Shown: piece after piece, positions 43,365 through 52,210 of the stretch | Layout of the letters: each line of letters starts with the position of its first letter | Position numbering within the stretch: position 1 is the first letter of the stretch | Assembly (NCBI RefSeq): GCF_009498215.1 | Contig: NZ_CP043498.1 | Span: forward strand, 2,820,501 to 2,884,500 | DNA: 64,000 nt | Source: Rhizobium grahamii | GTDB lineage: Bacteria; Pseudomonadota; Alphaproteobacteria; Rhizobiales; Rhizobiaceae | Direction of reading: 5' to 3' | Program-made: the position numbers and the translations under genes | The notes under the pieces: generated by a model | Told to the model about the DNA's origin: nothing | The model's input: only the letters and a program-made list of their open reading frames with translations | The model's database searches: none

Positions 43365-44741
43365 TTAGCTGCTCTTGTGGTTGCCCTTCGGGAACTGCGC
43401 GGCAAGATCGCTGTACCACTTGCCGCTCTTCTTCACCGTCCGGACCTGTGTCTCGTAATCGACATGCACGAGGCCGAACCGCATGCGGTAGCCCTCGGCC
43501 CATTCGAAGTTGTCCATCAGGCTCCAGGCGAAGTAGCCGCGCATCGGATAGCCATCCTTGATCAGGTCGGCGACGACGTCCAGGTGTTCCCCGTAGTAGT
43601 CCAGGCGCATCGTATCGTTGACTTCGCCGCCCTGTTCGATACCCGTATTGTCACAGGCGCCGTTCTCGGTGATGTAGCATTCCGGCAGTTCGTAACGGCG
43701 ATAGAGATCCTCAACGACGTTCTTCAGGCCCGGCGCATAAACTTCCCAGCCGATATCGGTCTTCACGTCGCTGACGCGTGGCGCCTCGACGGTCCAAGGG
43801 AAATCGCCGTTCTTCGCAGGATCATCGGCAACTCGCAGCGGCGTGTAATAGTTGAGGCCCCACCAGTCGAGCTTCTGGTTGATGATCTTGAGATCGCCCT
43901 CTTCCACCACGGGCATGCGGTCGCCGAGTGCTTCCAGGAACTCCTTCGGATACTCGCCCTTGAAGACCGGATCGAAGAAGGCACCGTTGTGGAACTGGTG
44001 GGCGCGTTCGCCAGCCGCCTGATCGGCCGCGCTGTCGGAGCCCGGCATGACGGACATGGCGTTGAGCACGAGGCCGACAGGCACGTTGGGCGCTTCCGAA
44101 CGGATCGCCTCGACGCCGAGACCGTGCGCCAGGTTCATGTGGTGCATGGCGTGAAGGGCGGCCTGCATGTTGCGTTCGCCCGGCGCATGAATGCCGTAGA
44201 GATGGCTGAGCCAGACGATGCACCATGGCTCGTTGAAGGTCGAGACGCTGTCAAGACGATCGCCAAGACGGGCCATCACGGTCTTGGCGTAACGCTGGAA
44301 CGCATAGGCCGTCGAGCGCGCCGTCCAGCCGCCGTCACCGGCCAGAAGCAGCGGCAGATCCCAGTGGTAGAGTGTCGCGAAGGTCTTGATGCCGCGCGCC
44401 TTGCAGCCATCGACGAGGCGATCGTAGAAATCGAGACCCGCCTCGTTCACCGGGCCGGTGCCGTCAGGGATGATACGCGGCCAGGCGATCGAGAATCTAT
44501 AGGCTTCGACGCCCATGGACTTGATGAGATCGAGGTCCTGATCGAGCCTGTTGTAGTGATCGCAGGCGACATCGCCATTGTCGCGGTTGAAGACGCGACC
44601 CGGCATGTTGCAGAAGGCATCCCAGATGGAGGGCTTGCGGCCGTCAGCCTTGGAAGCGCCTTCAATCTGAAACGCTGCCGTCGCAACGCCAAAGGTGAAA
44701 TCGCCCGGGAAGCGGGCAGCAAGGGTCTTCGGATCGATCAT
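43365..44741 (-). CDS. GH1 family beta-glucosidase
   Basis: 458 residues from the ATG at 44741 (MIDPKTLAARFPGDFTFGVA); an in-frame ATG six codons upstream is also possible. The acid/base Glu is in STFNEPW and the nucleophile in CYITENGA, both intact; MDNFEWAEGY and ATAAFQIEG are typical. No signal peptide, so it is cytoplasmic and acts on imported disaccharides (cellobiose-like). Divergent from the esterase pair, which could act on the same plant-derived material (inference). Confidence 0.94.
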   Translation of the reverse strand: MIDPKTLAARFPGDFTFGVATAAFQIEGASKADGRKPSIWDAFCNMPGRVFNRDNGDVACDHYNRLDQDLDLIKSMGVEAYRFSIAWPRIIPDGTGPVNEAGLDFYDRLVDGCKARGIKTFATLYHWDLPLLLAGDGGWTARSTAYAFQRYAKTVMARLGDRLDSVSTFNEPWCIVWLSHLYGIHAPGERNMQAALHAMHHMNLAHGLGVEAIRSEAPNVPVGLVLNAMSVMPGSDSAADQAAGERAHQFHNGAFFDPVFKGEYPKEFLEALGDRMPVVEEGDLKIINQKLDWWGLNYYTPLRVADDPAKNGDFPWTVEAPRVSDVKTDIGWEVYAPGLKNVVEDLYRRYELPECYITENGACDNTGIEQGGEVNDTMRLDYYGEHLDVVADLIKDGYPMRGYFAWSLMDNFEWAEGYRMRFGLVHVDYETQVRTVKKSGKWYSDLAAQFPKGNHKSS

Positions 44742-44797
44742 GGAAATCCCGTTCTTCATGGTTTCGAGAGGCGGTTTAGCCAAGCGGACCGATGTTG

Positions 44798-44823
44798 TAC
44801 AGCGCGGAAATGACAACGCTGTA
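44798..44823. promoter_or_regulatory. Inverted repeat between divergent GH1 and esterase genes
   Basis: Arms TACAGCG (44798-44804) and CGCTGTA (44817-44823) with a 12-base spacer, about 57 bases upstream of the GH1 start and 90 before the esterase start. Candidate shared operator. Confidence 0.4.
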
Positions 44824-44910
44824 ACGTTTCAGGTTAGCCATCTCGAGGGCGCCTTACGCATCGGGCGTTCGTGCCTTGCATTGCCCGCCTTTTCGCGAAA
44901 CAACCCTCCC

Positions 44911-45876
44911 ATGAGCATTCCCACCACACACCCTTTCGCCTTCGACCCCACCTACGGCATGACCCTTGCCGATCTCCGAGCGATCGTACCACCCGAGGCA
45001 CCGCCGGGCTTCGAAGCCTTCTGGTGGACCCGATACGAAAAGGCGATCGCTACCGACCCACGGCCGATGCTTCGGAAAAGCGAACTGACGCATCCGGACT
45101 GGCAGGTGCTCGACATCACCTATACGTCGACCGGTGGATTCGAGATCGGCGGTTGGCTGCTTCTGCCGCGGCAGCGGCCGGTGCGCCGCGGGCTGGTCGT
45201 CGGCCACGGCTACGGCGGTCGCGACGCGCCCGATTTCGACCTGCCGGTCGAGGAAGCTGCCATCCTCTTCCCCTGCGCCCGCGGCCTGTCGCTCAGCGCC
45301 CGCCCGCCGATTCCGGCTGATGCGTCGGGCCACGTCCTGCAGGGCATCGCACGTCCGGACACCTACATCATCGGTGGCTGCGTCGACGATCTCTGGCTTG
45401 CCGTCTCAACGCTTCTGGCACTTTATCCCTGGCTCTCGGGCCACATCGGCTACAGTGGCGTCAGCTTCGGCGGCGGCATCGGCGCGCTGGCGATCCCGTT
45501 CGATCCGCGCATCGATCGCGGCCACCTCGTCGTCCCGACCTTCGGCGACCGGGAACAATGGCTGACACTGCCGACCGTCGGCAGCGCCGATTCCGTGCAG
45601 ACATACCAGAAGACGCACGGAAGCGTGCTCGACACCCTGCGCATGTTCGACGCGGCTTGTGCTGCAAGCCGGATCAAGGTGCCGATGCTCGCAGCCGTCG
45701 CCCTCTTCGACCCGGCCGTGGCACCGCCCTGCCAGTTCGCGGTGGCCAACGCCATTCCGACATCAAACTATAATGAAACCTTCATATTGGATGCGGGACA
45801 CTTCGATTATCCCGGAAGCACTGAGCAGAACGCGATTCTACGCGAGAAAGTCCGAGATTTCTTCAAGGTGTTATGA
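44911..45876 (+). CDS. Acetylxylan-esterase-type (AXE1) hydrolase
   Basis: 321 residues from the ATG at 44911. The alpha/beta hydrolase fold has LVVGHGYGGRDAPDFDLP and nucleophile Ser185 in GVSFGGG, and His in ILDAGHFDYPG. AXE1/CE7 enzymes remove acetyl groups from xylan oligomers and cephalosporin C. There is no signal peptide, so it acts on imported, acetylated sugars. No good Shine-Dalgarno is seen. Overlaps the next esterase gene by ATGA. Confidence 0.88.
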   Translation: MSIPTTHPFAFDPTYGMTLADLRAIVPPEAPPGFEAFWWTRYEKAIATDPRPMLRKSELTHPDWQVLDITYTSTGGFEIGGWLLLPRQRPVRRGLVVGHGYGGRDAPDFDLPVEEAAILFPCARGLSLSARPPIPADASGHVLQGIARPDTYIIGGCVDDLWLAVSTLLALYPWLSGHIGYSGVSFGGGIGALAIPFDPRIDRGHLVVPTFGDREQWLTLPTVGSADSVQTYQKTHGSVLDTLRMFDAACAASRIKVPMLAAVALFDPAVAPPCQFAVANAIPTSNYNETFILDAGHFDYPGSTEQNAILREKVRDFFKVL

Positions 45877-46601
45877 ACCGGGAATATCTGCGCTGGCATA
45901 GTCCGCGCCTGCATCGCGAGATGGAGTTGCTGGTGTTCGGCCATGCCGGCGCCAAGGTGCTGATGTTTCCGACCCGCGAGGGACGTTTCTGGGAGTACGA
46001 AAGGCTCGGCGTTATAGAGAGCCTTGCCGAAAAACTGCACGCCGGCCAACTGCAGCTGTACTGCATCGAGGGTCTCGCCGCCGAGACCTTCTACGGCTTC
46101 GACCGGCACCCGGCCGAGCGCATCCGCCGCCATACGGCTTTCGAGGATTACATCCTGAACGAAGTCCTGCCGCTGATGGCATCGAAGAACGGACATGAGT
46201 GCACCATCGTGCACGGCTGCAGCCTCGGCGCCTTCCAGGCGGCCAGCCTGGTCTTCCGGCATCCGCATCTGTTTCGGAAGCTGGTTGCCTTCTCCGGCCG
46301 CTACGACCTGACCATCAGGGTCGAATCCTTCGGTGATCTGTTCGACGGCTACTACGACGACGCCGTCTATTTTCATACGCCGACGCACTTCCTGCCGGGA
46401 CTGCATGGCGGCTGGCAGCTGGAGAAGCTGCGCGAGGTCGAGATCGTCCTGACCATCGGCGACGCCGACCCGTTCCTCGACAACAACTACCACCTCAGCC
46501 GCCTGCTGGCGGAAAAGCAGGTCGGACACCAGCTGCATGTCTGGAACGGCCGCGCGCATCGTGCAGGCGCCTGGCGCAAGATGGCCGGCCTCTACATCTG
46601 A
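45873..46601 (+). CDS. Putative esterase, alpha/beta hydrolase
   Basis: 242 residues. Its nucleophile is Ser117 in HGCSLGAFQAAS (G-C-S-L-G rather than G-x-S-x-G with Gly at the second place), with VLTIGDADPFLDNNYHL and HVWNGRAHRAGAW giving the Asp and His. It resembles bacterial esterases of the YqiA/esterase D-like groups. Translation is coupled to the AXE1-type gene through an ATGA overlap, so the two likely handle the same substrate. Note that an Ala-rich extension is lacking. Confidence 0.82.
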   Translation: MNREYLRWHSPRLHREMELLVFGHAGAKVLMFPTREGRFWEYERLGVIESLAEKLHAGQLQLYCIEGLAAETFYGFDRHPAERIRRHTAFEDYILNEVLPLMASKNGHECTIVHGCSLGAFQAASLVFRHPHLFRKLVAFSGRYDLTIRVESFGDLFDGYYDDAVYFHTPTHFLPGLHGGWQLEKLREVEIVLTIGDADPFLDNNYHLSRLLAEKQVGHQLHVWNGRAHRAGAWRKMAGLYI

Positions 46602-46617
46602 TCCGGCAGCCGTCCGC

Positions 46618-48219
46618 CTAGAGCAGGACCTCTTCTCCCAGTGGAAGCTGTATCATTCGCGATATGCCGATATTCTCCAGAAACACCTCGTCGTGACTGA
46701 CGACCAGCAGCGCCCCATCATAAGCCTGAAGGCCAGCCTCGACGGCCGCTATGGAATCGATATCCAGATGGTTGGTCGGTTCGTCAAGGATCAGCAGCGG
46801 AGGCGGCTTCGCGCCGCCGAGGACGCAGGCAAGCCCGGCGCGCAGCAACTGCCCTCCTGACAGCGTCGAGACTTGTTGCAGGGCGGCATCCGCCCGGAAC
46901 ATGAAACGCGCCAGCGCCGCGCGGCAGGCATTTTCGTTTGCGCCAGGATTGAGATTGCGGAAATTCTCGCGGATCGATAGCGATCGATCGAGGAGGCTGA
47001 CGCTCTGATCGAACAGAGAGAAACCGGTCATGACGGAGACCGTTCCGGACCACAGCTGCAGTGCGCCTGTTATCAGCGCCAACAGGGTCGTCTTGCCGGA
47101 GCCGTTCGGTCCGGCGATAGCGACACGATCGGGGCCGGTGATCGTAAAGGAGAGGTTTCGGATGATTGGCGCCTCCGGCCGATAGCCGGCGGTGACGCCC
47201 TCCAACCGGAGAACATCTCTGCCGGGCGGCAGTCCCGTTGACGCGAGCTGAGCCGAGAAAGGCTGCAGGATCTCGATCCGCTGCCGCGCCGCAGACGCCT
47301 CTTCCATCGCCTCCTCGCGGCGTTTCTCGCCGAGGCGAACCTTGTTGCCGCTGGTGTTTTCCGCCGCCCGCTTTAGACCTCCGGCGACAATACGGGGCAT
47401 ATCGCCTCTTGCCGCCTTCTTGCGGCCGTTGCGGTCACTGCGGGCCTGCCGCTCCGCGGCGACCTGGGCGCTGCGGACCACGTCGGCAACGCGCCGCTCC
47501 GCATCCGCGAGATCGTGTTCGGCGGCGGAGAGCTCGAGCGCCTTGCGCTCCTGAAAGGCACTCCAGTTTGCACCATATCGCCGGGCGCCAAGCGTGGTGA
47601 TCTCGACGATCGCATCCATGGTTTCCAGCAATTCGCGATCATGGCTGACGACGATGGCACCGGCGCGCCAGCCAGCGAGCAAAGCGATCACGGCTTCCCG
47701 CCCATCGCGGTCAAGATTGTTGGTCGGCTCGTCGAGCACAAGAAAATCGGGATCGGAGAAGACGAGAGCCGCAAGACCCACGCGCGTCCGCTGCCCACCC
47801 GAAAGCGAGGTCAACAGCGTTTCGGGTTCAGCGTCCAACCCGACGCGTTCGATCGCCGCGGCAATGCGCGCCTCGATCGTCCAATCGGCATTGGCGAGTT
47901 CGTCGGCCGTCGCATCCCCGGCTTCAGCGCGATGAAGGATAGCGAGCGCATCACCGGCGCCGAAGAGATCGGCGACGGTTGCGCCCTCCTCCACCTGGAC
48001 CGCCTGGCGCAGGATGCCGAGGCGCCCGCCAAAGGTAATGCTGCCCGACTGCGGCTGCAATTCGCCGGAAACGAGCTTCAGCAGCGTCGTCTTGCCGACA
48101 CCGTTGCGACCGACGAGGCCGGTTCGTTCAGCGCCGAAGCTCAGATCGAGATGGGAAAGAAGGGTGCGCCCATCAGGCGTGGACCACGAAAGATTCGACA
48201 GGGTAATGGATGCAGGCAT
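46618..48219 (-). CDS. ABC-F family ATP-binding protein
   Basis: 533 residues from the ATG at 48219. Two ATPase domains are visible: Walker A GRNGVGKTT and GPNGSGKTT, signature LSGGQ in both (TSLSGGQRTRVG, STLSGGQLLRAG), Walker B LVLDEPTNNLD and LILDEPTNHLD. A basic linker (RSDRNGRKKAARGD) joins them. There are no membrane helices, so it belongs to the ABC-F translation-factor and antibiotic-protection group. Role and target cannot be told further. Convergent with the esterase pair, 16 bases apart. Confidence 0.94.
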   Translation of the reverse strand: MPASITLSNLSWSTPDGRTLLSHLDLSFGAERTGLVGRNGVGKTTLLKLVSGELQPQSGSITFGGRLGILRQAVQVEEGATVADLFGAGDALAILHRAEAGDATADELANADWTIEARIAAAIERVGLDAEPETLLTSLSGGQRTRVGLAALVFSDPDFLVLDEPTNNLDRDGREAVIALLAGWRAGAIVVSHDRELLETMDAIVEITTLGARRYGANWSAFQERKALELSAAEHDLADAERRVADVVRSAQVAAERQARSDRNGRKKAARGDMPRIVAGGLKRAAENTSGNKVRLGEKRREEAMEEASAARQRIEILQPFSAQLASTGLPPGRDVLRLEGVTAGYRPEAPIIRNLSFTITGPDRVAIAGPNGSGKTTLLALITGALQLWSGTVSVMTGFSLFDQSVSLLDRSLSIRENFRNLNPGANENACRAALARFMFRADAALQQVSTLSGGQLLRAGLACVLGGAKPPPLLILDEPTNHLDIDSIAAVEAGLQAYDGALLVVSHDEVFLENIGISRMIQLPLGEEVLL

Positions 48220-48563
48220 GGATAAAGGACTCCCGAATGGCAAGGCGAACTGGCGTTGCGATCGGGGTGAAATCCATTGCTGCACACATCCTGTTGGTAT
48301 TGGCGATGGCCGCAATCTAGGCGGGCACCACGCCAAAATCAAGGCACAGGACGGTAGAAGTCAGATCTCGGGACATCCCCCGCGACGATTCATCCGTCCG
48401 CGTATGCACATCAGCGCGCTGAGAGCCGTGCCAACGTATCGGCGCGCTACCGAATAGCTATCATATTGAAAACGCTGATAACGCTGATGTCAGAAGTCGT
48501 GAATTTGCGATCCCTGGAAGCCACGCTAGAGAGCAAGGAGGACATCACCACGAAAGGAACCCG
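48220..48563. other. Intergenic region between divergent ABC-F and DoxX genes
   Basis: 344 bases without a convincing gene; promoters for both directions are expected. No strong repeat is seen. Confidence 0.45.
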
Positions 48564-48965
48564 ATGCTCTCCTCGATCCACCTGGCGCAGCCATATCTCC
48601 TCAGCCTGTTACGCGTCGTCTCCTCGCTCGTGCTCTTCAGCTACGGCACGCAGAAGATCCTGCATTTTCCCGCCGCCGAACGCGTGCCCGACGTAGGCTC
48701 GATGTCCTGGATCGCCGGTCTGCTCGAACTGACGCTCGGCTTCCTGGTGCTAACAGGCTTCAAGACGCGCGCCGCGGCTTTTGTCCTCTCGGGCCTGATG
48801 GCATTTGCCTATTTCATCGGGCATGCACCAAAAGGCTTCTACCCGGCGCAGAACGGTGGCGTCGCCGCAATCCTCTTCTGCTTCGTCTTTCTCTATCTGG
48901 TTGCGGCTGGCGGCGGCCCCTTCAGCATCGATGCGCTCATCAAGCGCAAGCAGGCAACGACCTGA
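48564..48965 (+). CDS. DoxX-family membrane protein
   Basis: 133 residues with four membrane helices (LLRVVSSLVLFSYGTQKILH, GLLELTLGFLVLTGFK, AFVLSGLMAFAYFIGHAP, ILFCFVFLYLVAAGGGPFSI). The Tyr-Gly-x-x-Lys and Pro motifs are typical of DoxX/DoxD. Such proteins help handle thiosulfate or oxidative stress in some species; here the role is open. It lies alone, with a good start after a GGAGGA-like sequence upstream. Confidence 0.88.
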   Translation: MLSSIHLAQPYLLSLLRVVSSLVLFSYGTQKILHFPAAERVPDVGSMSWIAGLLELTLGFLVLTGFKTRAAAFVLSGLMAFAYFIGHAPKGFYPAQNGGVAAILFCFVFLYLVAAGGGPFSIDALIKRKQATT

Positions 48966-49018
48966 CCGAACACCCGGTTCGGAGCGGCAAGCGCCGCTTC
49001 GAGCACCCAGCCGGAGAC

Positions 49019-49414
49019 TCAAGGGTTCTGTTTGGCGTCCTTGAGCTTCACCGCCATCGTGACGGTTCCCCGCACAGTGATGTCGTTGCGCTGGCCATCG
49101 CCCCGAGGATAGCGAATGAGATCCGCGTTGCTCGTGAGATTGGTGATCTGGCAGCTCTCGGCCAGAGTCTGCAGGATGAGATCGCACTGTCCACCTGCCA
49201 TGATGTAGAAACCCTTTTGCGCAGCGTTGATCTGCTCGGCGGTCTCCTTGTCCGCATCTACAGGGACAGATAGAGACATCGTCGCCTGCACATTGACCAT
49301 GCCCGGAACGCGCTGACCGGCATAGAAGTTGGGCACGCGCGCAAGCTCCTGCGATAGAGCCGGAAGTGCGACGCACGCGAGCAGGCATGCCAGAACTGCG
49401 GCAGAAGATTTCAT
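49019..49414 (-). CDS. Small secreted hypothetical protein
   Basis: 131 residues from the ATG at 49414, which follows GGAGAG; a GTG/ATG four codons earlier is less likely. A signal peptide (KSSAAVLACLLACVALPALS) is followed by a mature beta-rich domain (NVQATMSLSVPVDADKETAE, QCDLILQTLAESCQITNLTS) with two Cys that may form a disulfide. No known family is recognised. It is convergent with DoxX. Confidence 0.75.
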   Translation of the reverse strand: MKSSAAVLACLLACVALPALSQELARVPNFYAGQRVPGMVNVQATMSLSVPVDADKETAEQINAAQKGFYIMAGGQCDLILQTLAESCQITNLTSNADLIRYPRGDGQRNDITVRGTVTMAVKLKDAKQNP

Positions 49415-49536
49415 TGGTCTCTCCATCTGGTTGCGCTCGTTTCTGCCACAGCATTGTTAAACAACAATGGGCGCACTCCCTAACATTGTAGGAAATGCGC
49501 CCATTGATTGCATAAATTGACTGAAACGTAAGAGGA

Positions 49537-50724
49537 TCAGACCTTGACCCAGGCGCCGTTCTTCTTCGATGAGGCCACGCAGGCATCGACGAAGGCAACG
49601 CCCTTCACACCGTCGTCAACCGTCGGGTAGACCACGGCCTTGTCGACCGCCTTGCCCTTCTTGTGGGCGTTGATGGCGTGCGCGGCTTCCGTATAGATCG
49701 TCGCGAAGGCTTCGAGATAGCCTTCCGGGTGACCGGACGGAATGCGCGAAACGCGGGCAGCCGCAGCGCCGGAGCCGGCACCATTGCGGGTGATCAGGCG
49801 CTTCGGCTCGCCGAAGGGCGTGAACCAGAGGTAGTTCGGATCGGCCTGCACCCATTCCAGACCACCCTTCGTGCCATAAACGCGGACCTTCAGGCCGTTT
49901 TCGTGGCCCGGAGCCACCTGGCTGCACCAGAGCATGCCCTTGGCCGGCTTCTCCGAGCCTTTCGCCTTGAAGCGAAGCATGACGTGAGCGTTGTCGTCGA
50001 GACGGCGGCCTTCGACGAAGCTGTCGAGATCGGCGGCAAGGCTGTCGAGCTCAAGGCCCGAGACGAAGGTTGCGAGGTTATAGGCATGCGTACCGATATC
50101 GCCGGTCGAACCACCAGCACCCGACTGTGCCGGGTCGGTGCGCCAGACGGCCTGCTTCGCACCCGTCTGCTCGACGGCTTCCGTCAGCCAGTCCTGCGGA
50201 TACTCGGCCTGCACCAGCCTGATGTCGCCGAGTTCGCCGTTGGCGATCATCTCGCGTGCCTGACGAACCATCGGATAGCCCGTGTAGTTGTGCGTCAGGA
50301 TGAAGAGCGCGCCGCTCTCGTCGGCGACCTTCTTCAGCTTCTTGGCGTCGGCAAGGTTCGAGGTCAGCGGCTTGTCGCAGATGACGTGAATGCCGCGACG
50401 CAGGAATTCCTTGGCGGCGTCGTAGTGGACGTGGTTCGGCGTGACGATCGAAACCGCCTCGATGCCGTTCTTCAGCTTCGCTTCGCGGATCGCCATCTCG
50501 CGGTAGCTGGAATAGGTCCGCGACGGATCAAGGCCGAGATCGAGACCCGACGCCATTGCCTTTTCCGGCGTTGACGATAGCGCGCCGGCGATCAGGTCGT
50601 ACTGGTCGTCGATGCGGGCGGCGATGCGGTGCACTGCGCCGATAAACGCACCAGCGCCACCGCCGACCATGCCGAGACGGATGCGCGGTTCGCGCGCCTG
50701 TTCTGTAGATGCTTCAATTGCCAT
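49537..50724 (-). CDS. Gfo/Idh/MocA-family oxidoreductase
   Basis: 395 residues from the ATG at 50724, which follows TTGGAGGAA. The Rossmann motif is GMVGGGAGAFIGAVHR, and the sugar-dehydrogenase motif is CDKPLTSN (Lys-Pro catalytic pair). Members oxidise inositols, glucose derivatives or other cyclic polyols with NAD(P). The frameshifted TIM-barrel isomerase gene lies 147 bases upstream on the same strand, a pair common in inositol/ketose catabolism. A GC-rich repeat separates them. Confidence 0.92.
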   Translation of the reverse strand: MAIEASTEQAREPRIRLGMVGGGAGAFIGAVHRIAARIDDQYDLIAGALSSTPEKAMASGLDLGLDPSRTYSSYREMAIREAKLKNGIEAVSIVTPNHVHYDAAKEFLRRGIHVICDKPLTSNLADAKKLKKVADESGALFILTHNYTGYPMVRQAREMIANGELGDIRLVQAEYPQDWLTEAVEQTGAKQAVWRTDPAQSGAGGSTGDIGTHAYNLATFVSGLELDSLAADLDSFVEGRRLDDNAHVMLRFKAKGSEKPAKGMLWCSQVAPGHENGLKVRVYGTKGGLEWVQADPNYLWFTPFGEPKRLITRNGAGSGAAAARVSRIPSGHPEGYLEAFATIYTEAAHAINAHKKGKAVDKAVVYPTVDDGVKGVAFVDACVASSKKNGAWVKV

Positions 50725-50752
50725 TGGTTCCTCCAAATTGTTCCCTGCGGGA

Positions 50753-50858
50753 AAAGTCCCCCTCTGCCCTGCCGGGCATCTCCCCACAAGGGGGAGAGGA
50801 CGCGCGGCGGCGCCTCACCTGAGCCCCTCCCCCTTGTGGGGAGGGGTTGGGGAGGGGT
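50753..50858. repeat. GC-rich dispersed repeat, copy 1
   Basis: 106 bases, starting AAAGTCCCCCTCTGCC and ending GGGGTTGGGGAGGGGT, with CCACAAGGGGG and CCCCTTGTGGGG palindromic cores. A second, 132-base copy lies at 61220-61351 with a different middle. Such mosaic palindromic intergenic elements are known in Rhizobiaceae (RIME/ABC types). It fills the gap downstream of the isomerase gene. Confidence 0.8.
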
Positions 50859-50870
50859 ATTCCTCCGAAC

Positions 50871-51922
50871 TTAAAGCCCCAGCATCCGCCGGTTGGCCGC
50901 CTGATCCGTACCGCTACCTGCGAAGTCGTCGAACGCCTTCTCGGTGACGCGGATGATATGCGCCTTGACGAACTCCGCACCTTCGCGTGCCCCGTCCTCG
51001 GATGCTTCAGCGCGCATTCCCATTCGACCACGGCCCAGCCGTCGAAGTTGTTGGCCGTCATCTTCGAGAAGACAGCGCCGAAATCGACCTGACCGTCGCC
51101 AAGCGACCGGAAGCGGCCGGCTCGCTCGACCCAGCCCTGGTAACCGCCGTAGACACCCTGGCGACCCGTCGGATTAAACTCGGCATCCTTGACGTGGAAC
51201 ATCTTGATCCGGTCCTTGTAGATGTCGATGTTCTCGAGATAGTCGAGGCACTGCAGGATGTAGTGCGACGGATCGTAGAGCATGTTGGCACGCGGATGGT
51301 TCTTTACGCGCTCCAGGAACATCTCGAACGTGATGCCGTCATGCAGGTCTTCGCCCGGATGGATCTCGTAGCAGACGTCGACGCCGTTTTCGTCGGCGTG
51401 ATTGAGGATCGGCGTCCAGCGCTTGGCAAGTTCGTCGAAGGCGGTTTCGACAAGACCGGCCGGGCGCTGCGGCCACGGATAGATGAACGGCCAGGCAAGC
51501 GCGCCGGAGAAGGTCGCATGCGCCTTGATGCCGAGATGCTTCGAGGCCGTCAGCGCCATCTTCACCTGCTCGACAGCCCATTCCTGACGGGCCTTCGGAT
51601 TGCCGCGTACCTCAGGTGCCGCAAAGCCATCGAAGGCTTCGTCATAGGCCGGATGCACGGCGACGAGCTGGCCCTGGAGATGGGTCGAGAGCTCGGTGAT
51701 TTCGACGCCGTTCTGGCGCGCGACGCCGGCAAACTCGTCGCAATAGTCCTTCGAGGATGCCGCCTTCTTGAGGTCGATCAGCTGGCTGGCCCAGGTCGGA
51801 ACCTGAACGCCCTTGTAGCCGATGTCGGCTGCCCATTTGGTGATCGAATCCCACGAGTTGAAAGGCGCGGCATCGCCCGCGAATTGTCCTAGGAACAGGC
51901 CCGGACCCTTGATCGTTTTCAT
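50871..51922 (-). pseudogene. TIM-barrel sugar phosphate isomerase/epimerase, single-base frameshift
   Basis: The frame from 51922 reads well (KTIKGPGLFLGQFAGDAAPF, HPGEDLHDGITFEMFLERVK, HVKDAEFNPTGRQGVYGGYQ) to GWAVVEWECALKHP at about 51000. It then becomes an implausible basic string running through the repeat. The neighbouring frame gives EDGAREGAEFVKAHIIRV, then AFDDFAG and RRMLGL with a stop at 50871-50873, which is the normal family ending. One G in CCGGAG is missing at about 50998-51001. The restored protein would have about 350 residues and would be a xylose isomerase-like AP-endonuclease-fold enzyme of ketose or inositol metabolism. Confidence 0.85.
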
Positions 51923-52210
51923 GTCAATTCCTCCCTAAAAGATGACCGTAAACGTTTCTGGTAGAGTTCTAGCACGCGATTTGAAGTCTGCAAGCCGATT
52001 TAGGCGAAACTACAAATTTGCCGCGCAGGCGAAAATCGAAGGCGGCAGACTTAACCACGGTCGGTCCCGGGCCGCAAGATGTACGTACCCCATTTCTGAC
52101 GTCACGAACGATCTGCCTCCATCACAAAGCCGGGACCGGCACGCTTTCGACGCTATGCGATGGACATCAAGCCGTGCCGTGTTACTGTTTCCGAACCAGG
52201 AGGTTGGCGC

